5,479 nt of DNA, from assembly GCA_009691925.1 (NCBI GenBank), contig SIAG01000287.1:1-5479 (forward strand), read 5' to 3'. Position numbers and translations under genes: made by a program. The stretch comes from Planctomycetaceae bacterium (GTDB lineage Bacteria > Planctomycetota > Planctomycetia > Pirellulales > UBA1268). Below the pieces are notes generated by a model, which did not search any database, was not told the DNA's origin, and worked only from the letters and a program-made list of their open reading frames with translations. Each line of letters opens with the position of its first letter. The first letter of the stretch is position 1. Of this stretch, positions 1-5,283 are shown one piece after another.

Positions 1-3000
1 ACTGGCGGCTGCCGAGCAGCCCCTCCCGGAGCAGCCCCTCCCGGAGCCGGCTGGGCCGGCAGGGGGACCGTCGCCGCCACCCCCGCCCGCTTGAACGGAT
101 CGATCCGGCCGCCACCGGGCCCCGGCGGCGGCGCGGTGGCCGCTGCGGCGAACGGGAGCTTCGGCCATTCGAGATTCATCCCCGGCCAGGCCGTCGGCGT
201 GCCGCCGGCCGCCGCCGCCGCCGGGGCCATCGTGGCTGCCGCCAGCGGTGGCGCTGCGGGGGAATCGGCCGCGGCCAGAGGGGGCGGGGCGAGCAGCTCA
301 CCGGGGGTGGGGAAGCTGTTGGCCCCGGCGTCGCGGCCAGCCCCGGTGGAGACGATCATCGCCGGCGTGCCTGCGCCCCGATCGAGAACCCGGACGCTGA
401 CGTCGTCGACCCGCGCCTCGCCGAGGCCGGTGAGCGCGAAGGTGACGGTGAATGCCTCCCCGTCGTTGTCGGCCGGCACGATCCGATAGAGCACCAGCCG
501 CCGCCACTGTGCGGACGGGCCGACCCGCTCCGCCAGCGCCGGCCCACCGAGTGAATCAAAGACGAGGAGACCGTCGACGCTCCCCTTCACCGGCTTGGGG
601 ACCCACACCCGGGCCTCGATCTGGAGGAGCTTGCCGCTCGGCGCCGAAAGCGGGGGCGTCGTAATCCACACCGGCGGCGTCTCCACGACCGCCGGCGCCG
701 CGGCCGGATCGACCGCCTCGGCGCGCAAAAGTAAACAGCCGCGACCAGAGGCAGGCTGTGACCGGGAAATCTCGACCCCGGTCCGCATCACCGCCTGTTT
801 GAGGGCGAAATGCCGCCACCCGGAGCCGGAGAGATCCTCGATCCGCTCCATGCCGCCGCCGACGAGAAGCTCCTCGCGTGGCGAGGTGGCAGCGAGGGCC
901 TCGACAAACCGCCAGTGCTCCACGAGCGTGGCATCGGAGGTGGAGAGCGGCCCAGCAACCATCGAGCCGGTGGCGACCACCCCCTTCTCCCACACGAGCC
1001 GCTCCAGTTGGCCGGCGATCGCGGCGGCCCGATCGTAGCGGGCAATCGCCGCGGCGGGATCGGAGGCCGCCACCCGGTCGGCCGCGAGGCTGTCCTGCTG
1101 CGCCGCGGCGACCATCTGCGGCCCCGGCAGTCGCCCGAGCGCCAGGGGGGGAATGCGGGCGAGGAGATCGGCGGCATCGGCGATCAGTAAGCCGGCCCGC
1201 TCGCGCGAAGCAGCGAGCGTGGCGGCCGCCTGCTCGCGGAGGCGCTCTTGGACATGGGCGGCGACGGCCGGGTCACCGGTGACAAGGACGAGCGCCGACG
1301 AACGAAACGGATCGAGGACAACCGACACGCCCCCCGTCACGCGCCGGTGCCGCAGCGGTCGCAGCCCCCCCGGCGTCACCTCCCACGCCTGATGGGCCTC
1401 GGGGATGCCGTTCATGAGGAGCGTCACCGGGGCCGACTCAGCTGGCAGGTCGCCCTGATAATGGCTGGCGACGATCTGCCCCCCCTGGACGTTCCGCCAC
1501 GCCACGACCATCCGCGCCCGCGCCGCCTCGAGGACCACACCGCGGACCTCGGGGTCGCTCGCCGTGGCGGTCGTGGAGAACCGCCCCGCCGCCCCCCACG
1601 GCTCGAGGACCCGCAGCCGGAGGTTCATCGAGCGAACGGCCGCCGCGCGGATCCGCGACTCGTGGTCGTCGCCATCGATGCGCCGCGATGAGGTGAAAAG
1701 AATGCCGCGAGCACCGGCCGCCAGCGTGGCCAGACTCGCGAGCGTGAGGCTCTCCGGATCGACCGCCAGCCCGCGGCCGCCGATCCCGGCCAGGTGGGCG
1801 GCCTGGCGTGCGGTGCGCGGGTCGAGCTCGGTGGCGAGGGTGGCGAGGAATGGCGTGCCGGGGCGGGCCAGCCGGGGGCGCTCGCGGAGCCACGTGAAGT
1901 AGTCCCCCAGCTCCACGGTCGTCCCCAGCACGGTGCGGCGGGCGACGAGCATGTCGACATGACGGGAGAGGCTTCGCAGCCCGGAATCGGGCGTGGCGAC
2001 CAGCGGCCGCCCGGCGTGCTGATCGCAGGTCCGCACCCGTCTGGCATGCTCGGCGAGGGTCTCGACATCGGCCTCCGACAGGCCGCTCCCCATGTCCCAC
2101 ACGAGGACCCGATCCCAATTGGCCGAGAACATCGGCAAGCTCTCGGGGCGGCGAACGTCGACATCGGGCAGGTGGGGGGGCGGACAGATGATCCACAAGC
2201 CCGTGCGCCGGGCTTCGGCGATCTGGTCACTCGAGGCTGGGGCCGCCAGCCGGACGGCATTGAAGCCGAGGGCGGCGATGATCTCGAATGGCTCCCCATT
2301 GTGGTCGAGGGCGCGGGGGAAGAACGGCTGCCCAGCGACTTCGAGCACGCCGCGATTGAGGCCTGAAACGGGGTCATGCCGGACTCCGAGGGCCGCCGAG
2401 GGGGTTTTTGACGCAGCGGAGGGGGGCGTCACCGAAGGGGGGATGACACCCGCTGGGGAAGTCCAGGCGAGGGGGCCGTTGGGGGGCCTGGCGGAGGGGA
2501 TCGCCACGGCAGACTCGGCGGGCAGGCCGGGGAGCTCGGCCGCGGCCTGGATGACGGCCCCCGGTTCGGCGGGATCGGCCATGGCGGGATCGGCCATGGC
2601 GGCCGCCGGGACGACCGCCCCGCGCGGATCGTCGACGGCGGCGGGAGCCACGACGGCCACGGCGCCGGTCGGCACGATCCCCTCGATCTCGAGGTCGTCG
2701 ATCGAGACGTCGTAATGGCCGGGGCGGGAGTAGAGATCGAGGACAAGATCGGTGATCACCGCCCCGGTGAGATCCCCCATCGGCCCATGTTCGGCCCGCA
2801 GCGCCGGCAGGCTCTTCCGCAGCGCCGTCGCGACATCGGCAACGCCTAGCGGCTCCCAGCGGTCGGCCCCTCGCGACACGTCTCCCGGCACGAGGACGGT
2901 CACCGCCCCGCCGGTCAGGGTGGAGCGGAAAGCCGGCAGGCGGATCCGGACCGAGAGCCGGATGTCGGCCCGGTCGGCCCGCACCCACAGCGACGCCCGC

Positions 3001-3293
3001 CACTCATCGATGACGCGCGCCGGCGAAAGCGGCAGCTGCCAGCGGAGGGTCGTGCCGCTGGAGGCATCGAGCACGATCCGTTCGCATCCCTTGCCGCGGT
3101 GCGGCAGCTCGGTCGAACGGGCATGGCTGAGGATTCGGTGGACGACGTCGGAGTCGCCGATCACCCACGATGTGGCCGGGCTCTCGAAAGACTCCTCGAT
3201 CCCGCCGGCGGCGGCCGTGGCGCACGCCAACACCGCGGCCAACAGGATGCCGAGGCGGAGCACAGGCGACAGCGGAGGATGCAACAGGGTCAT
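1..3293 (-). CDS. Large secreted multidomain protein with glycosidase-like barrel and carbohydrate-binding-like sandwiches (C-terminus beyond window)
   Basis: One frame is open from the ATG at 3293-3291 to the left edge (1097 residues, no stop). Residues 1-29 form a signal sequence: hydrophobic run 14-23, then an Ala-rich SPase I-like site near 27-29; VLAC at 21-24 also resembles a lipobox. Residues 31-207 look like a beta-sandwich ending in 'SIDDLEIEG'; 208-303 are an Ala/Pro linker. Residues 305-560 resemble a (beta/alpha)8 glycosidase-type barrel, with 'GQPFFPRALDHNG' and 'ALGFNAVRL' at its start and 'GARGILFTSS' near its end. A beta-rich segment (561-673, 'EVTPGGLRPLRHRRVTGG'), a helical segment (675-770) and a second sandwich (about 805-970, ending 'ARVDDVSVRVL') follow, then a Pro/Ala/Gly tail. 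The beta4 motif reads WDMGSGL (399-405) where active clan GH-A enzymes carry Asn-Glu, so hydrolysis is doubtful; E489 may sit at the nucleophile strand. The layout resembles, from memory, large planctomycete hypothetical proteins; exact function is unknown. No Shine-Dalgarno precedes the start, which was chosen from the signal peptide. Confidence 0.85.
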   Translation of the reverse strand, partial: MTLLHPPLSPVLRLGILLAAVLACATAAAGGIEESFESPATSWVIGDSDVVHRILSHARSTELPHRGKGCERIVLDASSGTTLRWQLPLSPARVIDEWRASLWVRADRADIRLSVRIRLPAFRSTLTGGAVTVLVPGDVSRGADRWEPLGVADVATALRKSLPALRAEHGPMGDLTGAVITDLVLDLYSRPGHYDVSIDDLEIEGIVPTGAVAVVAPAAVDDPRGAVVPAAAMADPAMADPAEPGAVIQAAAELPGLPAESAVAIPSARPPNGPLAWTSPAGVIPPSVTPPSAASKTPSAALGVRHDPVSGLNRGVLEVAGQPFFPRALDHNGEPFEIIAALGFNAVRLAAPASSDQIAEARRTGLWIICPPPHLPDVDVRRPESLPMFSANWDRVLVWDMGSGLSEADVETLAEHARRVRTCDQHAGRPLVATPDSGLRSLSRHVDMLVARRTVLGTTVELGDYFTWLRERPRLARPGTPFLATLATELDPRTARQAAHLAGIGGRGLAVDPESLTLASLATLAAGARGILFTSSRRIDGDDHESRIRAAAVRSMNLRLRVLEPWGAAGRFSTTATASDPEVRGVVLEAARARMVVAWRNVQGGQIVASHYQGDLPAESAPVTLLMNGIPEAHQAWEVTPGGLRPLRHRRVTGGVSVVLDPFRSSALVLVTGDPAVAAHVQERLREQAAATLAASRERAGLLIADAADLLARIPPLALGRLPGPQMVAAAQQDSLAADRVAASDPAAAIARYDRAAAIAGQLERLVWEKGVVATGSMVAGPLSTSDATLVEHWRFVEALAATSPREELLVGGGMERIEDLSGSGWRHFALKQAVMRTGVEISRSQPASGRGCLLLRAEAVDPAAAPAVVETPPVWITTPPLSAPSGKLLQIEARVWVPKPVKGSVDGLLVFDSLGGPALAERVGPSAQWRRLVLYRIVPADNDGEAFTVTFALTGLGEARVDDVSVRVLDRGAGTPAMIVSTGAGRDAGANSFPTPGELLAPPPLAAADSPAAPPLAAATMAPAAAAAGGTPTAWPGMNLEWPKLPFAAAATAPPPGPGGGRIDPFKRAGVAATVPLPAQPAPGGAAPGGAARQPP
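15..44 (-). repeat. 15-bp tandem duplication in the C-terminal tail (two copies)
   Basis: Two exact adjacent 15-bp units (15-29 and 30-44) encode PGGAA twice (residues 1084-1093) in the low-complexity Pro/Ala/Gly tail. As with the linker repeat, the unit keeps the reading frame. No function is implied beyond a flexible, length-variable tail. Confidence 0.85.
2568..2597 (-). repeat. 15-bp tandem duplication in the linker (two copies)
   Basis: Two exact adjacent 15-bp copies (2568-2582 and 2583-2597) lie in frame in the minus-strand gene and encode MADPA twice (residues 233-242) in the Ala/Pro-rich linker between the first sandwich and the barrel-like domain. The unit is a multiple of three, so copy-number change would not shift the frame. 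It is probably a slippage product in a disordered spacer. Confidence 0.85.
3207..3293 (-). other. Signal sequence of the large exported protein
   Basis: The first 29 codons encode a short polar N-region with its only basic residue at R13, a hydrophobic core (residues 14-23), and an Ala-rich C-region with possible SPase I cleavage after A27 or A29. C24 within 'VLAC' also fits a loose lipobox, so a lipoprotein is an alternative; the lack of Lys/Arg in the first seven residues argues against it. Either way the product is predicted to leave the cytoplasm. Confidence 0.7.
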
Positions 3294-3398
3294 GGGGAGG
3301 GGTCGGCTCGGCGGGGTCCCCGGGGTACCACGGGGGCTTGTAGCAGGTGCGCCGTGCGCGGCTCCAGACCAGCTATGCCCCCTCAAACCGCCCGCCCC

Positions 3399-3425
3399 CC
3401 GGGGGAAGGCTTTGCCCGCCCCCGG
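3399..3425. repeat. Symmetric GC-rich hairpin (7-bp plus 3-bp stem)
   Basis: CCGGGGG at 3399-3405 pairs with CCCCCGG at 3419-3425. Inside, GGC (3408-3410) pairs with GCC (3414-3416) around a TTT loop, leaving a symmetric 2x2 internal loop (AA opposite CG). No T-run follows on either strand, so it is not a classical terminator. It lies 111 bp before the kinase start and 105 bp before the divergent gene's start; it could be a leader structure, an operator, or a remnant of a dispersed intergenic repeat. Confidence 0.55.
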
Positions 3426-3461
3426 CCAAGACGCCCAATCCCACCAACCGGTCCCGGCGCC

Positions 3462-3496
3462 CGCGCCAAGGCCAGTCGCCCTCCCGACTTGGCGCG
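3462..3496. promoter_or_regulatory. Perfect 9-bp inverted repeat upstream of the kinase
   Basis: CGCGCCAAG at 3462-3470 is exactly matched by its reverse complement CTTGGCGCG at 3488-3496, with a 17-nt spacer. GTCG (3475-3478) and CGAC (3485-3488) inside it offer a competing 4-bp stem. The right arm ends 40 nt before the kinase ATG, a fitting position for a repressor operator or a 5' leader hairpin. The arms are 35 bp end to end and their starts are 26 bp apart. No regulator can be named from the sequence. Confidence 0.5.
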
Positions 3497-3522
3497 CTCA
3501 CAGAGGGTAAACTTGCCTCATC

Positions 3523-3526
3523 GGAG
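3523..3526 (+). promoter_or_regulatory. Putative ribosome binding site of the kinase gene
   Basis: GGAG at 3523-3526 lies 10 nt before the ATG at 3537. It is a short, slightly distant Shine-Dalgarno match, but it supports 3537 over the earlier in-frame ATGs at 3099 and 3375, which lack both family similarity and a clear site. Confidence 0.5.
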
Positions 3527-3536
3527 CCGCCTGACG

Positions 3537-5060
3537 ATGCAACCCACCACCGCCGAGGAATTCGCCAACTTCGCCCAGAAATTGGAGCTCGTCAGCGAGC
3601 GCGACCTCGACGCCGCTTGGACGGAGCTCGGCGGGCACACCATTCCCGTCGAGGATCTCGCCAACTTGCTCCTGCGGCGCGAGGTGCTCACCGGGTACCA
3701 GCGCGACCGCCTCCTCCGCGGCGAACAGCGTGGCTACTTCTTCGGCTCGGCCAAGATCCTCTACCAGGTCGGCGCTGGCTCGTTCGCGCGGGTCTACCGG
3801 GCCGTCAACGTCAACGACGGCAGGCAGCTCGCCGTCAAGGTGCTCCGCAGCCGCTACACGCAGGATGCCGAGAAGTGCCGCTGGTTTCGGCGCGAGGGGG
3901 AGATGGGAAGGCTCGTGCGCCATCCTCACATCTGCGCCATCGAGGATGTCGGCCAGGAAAACAACACGATCTATATCACCATGGAGTTCGTTGAGGGGCA
4001 GACCCTCCGCGAGCTGGTGAAGATCCGCGGGGCCCTCGATCCCGGCCGGGCGATCAATCTCCTTGATCAGATGTGCGCGGGGCTCGAATACGCCCATCGC
4101 CGCGGCATGACGCACGGCGACATCAAGGCCTCCAATATCCTCATCTCGTCGCTCGGCCAGGTGAAGCTCGTCGACTTCGGCCTGGCGCGGATCGACGCCG
4201 ACACCGCCGACAAGGCCCTCAGCAATGCGAAGACCGACAAGGGGGAAAATCTGCGGACGCTCGACTACGCCACGCTCGAGAAGCTGGCCGGGATGAAAGA
4301 CGACGGCATCCGCAGCGACGTCTACTTCCTCGGGACGATGGGCTACATCGCCCTGGCGGGGGCCTCGGCGCTGGTCGATTCCCGCGACCGGGCCGTCCGC
4401 GTCGACCCGCGCCGCTACACGTCGGTCGTCCCGCTTCACACCCGGGCACCGGGGGTGCCGCGCGACATCATCGACGTCGTCAACCGGATGATGGTCCTCG
4501 ACCCAATGGAGCGGTATCAGACGGTCTCCGATGCGCGCCGCGCCCTCGAGTCGCTCCTCGAGAAATACCCGATCAGCAGCGGCATCACCACGCCGGACCG
4601 GGGCCTTCCGACGGCGCCGGCGGGGGAGCAGGGAGCCGTGGCGGCCGACGGGCTGCCGGTGATCGAAGCGCCGCCGAAGCGGGCCCGGGCGATCATGCTC
4701 GTCGAAACCACCGGCCGGGCCCAACAGCAACTCAAGGAGTTCTTCGGGAAGCTCGGATTCCGGGTGCTGCTCACCGAAAACCCACTCCGGGCCCTGGCCC
4801 GGTTCTCGACGACACCACTGCCGGCTGATTGCCTCGTGATCAGCACGCAGTCATTGGGAGAGGAGGCGATCACCGCCTTCAACAAGCTGACCACCGATCC
4901 GTTCTTCTCGCAGGTGCCGGCGATTCTCCTCGTCGGGCAGAAGCAGCGGGAAATCGCCGCGCAGGCGGTGGTCGATGAGCTCCGCCGCGTCCTCGTCACC
5001 CCGTTCCACACCCGCGATCTGACGTCGCTCCTGGAATCGATCATCAGCGACGGGGCGTAG
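3537..5060 (+). CDS. Soluble Hanks-type serine/threonine protein kinase with C-terminal degenerate receiver domain
   Basis: 507 residues; predicted to transfer phosphate from ATP to Ser/Thr of unknown cytoplasmic partners. Residues 1-70 form a helical N-terminal domain of a kind I associate with planctomycete kinases ('LLLRREVLTGYQRDRLLRGE'). The kinase domain spans about 73-342: glycine loop G79-A-G-S-F-A-R-V86, lysine K101, probable helix-C E120, catalytic loop H193-G-D195-I-K197-A-S-N200, D213-F-G215, D261 in 'SDVYFLG', and R326. All core catalytic residues are present. It is a non-RD kinase (HGD), and the usual APE is replaced by 'DYATLEK' (243-249). Residues 384-504 show the alternating beta/alpha pattern of a CheY-like receiver but lack key residues: E390-T391 for the acidic pair, S436 for the phospho-Asp, T488 for the Lys. 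No transmembrane segment or PASTA repeat was found, so it is probably cytoplasmic. The start at 3537 was chosen from domain content and GGAG at 3523; the frame is open further upstream but is low-complexity and overlaps the divergent gene. Confidence 0.93.
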   Translation: MQPTTAEEFANFAQKLELVSERDLDAAWTELGGHTIPVEDLANLLLRREVLTGYQRDRLLRGEQRGYFFGSAKILYQVGAGSFARVYRAVNVNDGRQLAVKVLRSRYTQDAEKCRWFRREGEMGRLVRHPHICAIEDVGQENNTIYITMEFVEGQTLRELVKIRGALDPGRAINLLDQMCAGLEYAHRRGMTHGDIKASNILISSLGQVKLVDFGLARIDADTADKALSNAKTDKGENLRTLDYATLEKLAGMKDDGIRSDVYFLGTMGYIALAGASALVDSRDRAVRVDPRRYTSVVPLHTRAPGVPRDIIDVVNRMMVLDPMERYQTVSDARRALESLLEKYPISSGITTPDRGLPTAPAGEQGAVAADGLPVIEAPPKRARAIMLVETTGRAQQQLKEFFGKLGFRVLLTENPLRALARFSTTPLPADCLVISTQSLGEEAITAFNKLTTDPFFSQVPAILLVGQKQREIAAQAVVDELRRVLVTPFHTRDLTSLLESIISDGA

Positions 5061-5097
5061 CGGGCTGTGGGCCAGCGCGGGCCTGTCGAGAAAACCG

Positions 5098-5109
5098 CTG
5101 CCGCGGCAG
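5098..5109. repeat. 12-bp perfect palindrome
   Basis: CTGCCGCGGCAG is its own reverse complement. It lies 37 bp after the kinase stop. As RNA it could form only a 4-bp stem with a CGCG loop. It could be a protein-binding dyad, but short GC palindromes arise readily in DNA of this composition. Confidence 0.4.
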
Positions 5110-5147
5110 GGTTCCTTCGCGGGGCCCGCTGGGGTAGAGTGAAAGAG

Positions 5148-5179
5148 TTCTGGTGTGGTGCAGGCGGCTCGCACCAGAA
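5148..5179. repeat. Hairpin with alternative pairing in the leader of the ATP-grasp gene
   Basis: TTCTGGTG (5148-5155) pairs perfectly with CACCAGAA (5172-5179); two G-U and one G-C pair extend it inward, leaving a 10-nt loop. A second pairing, TGGTGC (5156-5161) with GCACCA (5171-5176), uses the same right arm, because TGGTG occurs twice in a row at 5151-5160. C-rich sequence, not a T-run, follows on the plus strand, so it is not a typical terminator. It ends 104 nt before the ATG at 5284. Confidence 0.5.
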
Positions 5180-5283
5180 TCCCCGCCCCGTGCTCCCTCC
5201 CGACGATCCCCTCCCTGCCGCCTGGCAGCCTTTCACGGGCTGTCCGGTGCGGTAATGGTGTCTTCCCGACACCCCCCTCCGCC

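Larger units (their letters stand above)
3294..3536. promoter_or_regulatory. Divergent intergenic region between the exported-protein gene and the kinase gene
   Basis: This 243-bp gap separates two gene starts pointing away from each other, so promoters for both must lie in it or within the neighbouring gene. I see no convincing -35/-10 pair on either strand: a TAAACT at 3508-3513 follows TTGGCG at 3489-3494, but the 13-bp gap is too short. The region holds two notable inverted repeats (listed separately) and several C and G runs. The assignment as regulatory is from position only. Confidence 0.5.
5061..5283. other. Spacer between the kinase and ATP-grasp genes
   Basis: This 223-bp gap holds no supported gene; a short open frame at 5067-5255 (62 codons) shows no family features. 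It contains a 12-bp palindrome and an 8-bp-stem hairpin (listed separately). No hairpin followed by a T-run is visible, so an intrinsic terminator after the kinase is not supported. A -10-like TAGAGT at 5135-5140 has only a 2/6 match to a -35 box at the proper distance. The gap is long enough for the ATP-grasp gene to have its own promoter. Confidence 0.5.

Noticed and set aside
91..2715. Several plus-strand open frames of 70-207 codons over the left half
   Set aside because: All lie opposite the large minus-strand gene, are compositionally biased (Arg, Pro, Ala, Gly) and overlap each other in several frames.
1438..3003. Minus-strand open frames starting at 3003, 2377 and 2196 in the two other frames
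   Set aside because: They are Arg/Pro/Ser-rich shadows. The frame starting at 3293 has no stop for 1097 codons and shows a signal sequence and coherent domains.
3315..3329. GC palindrome-like cluster around CCCCGGGG and GGTACC
   Set aside because: It is a near-palindrome broken by one base, of a kind that arises easily in C/G runs; too weak to list as a site.
3489..3513. TTGGCG and TAAACT as a kinase promoter
   Set aside because: The spacer is only 13 bp, and the first element lies inside the inverted repeat, so the match is better explained by the dyad.
3099..3536. Upstream extension of the kinase frame to ATG 3099 or 3375
   Set aside because: The extra 146 residues are Arg/Gly/Pro-rich with no domain and overlap the divergent gene's signal-sequence region. 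Family-like sequence begins at the 3537 ATG, which has GGAG 10 nt upstream.
3498..4730. A 410-codon open frame on the minus strand opposite the kinase
   Set aside because: It is exactly antisense to a kinase with all catalytic motifs intact. Its translation is rich in Asp, Arg, Val and Ala with no recognisable domain, as expected for the mirror frame of a GC-rich gene.
5112..5140. TTCCTT and TAGAGT as a promoter for the ATP-grasp gene
   Set aside because: The 17-bp spacing is right and the -10 matches 4/6, but the -35 matches only 2/6; this is expected by chance.
5067..5255. A 62-codon open frame between the kinase and ATP-grasp genes
   Set aside because: It has no recognisable motif, Shine-Dalgarno or hydrophobic segment, and it spans the palindrome and hairpin; more likely non-coding.
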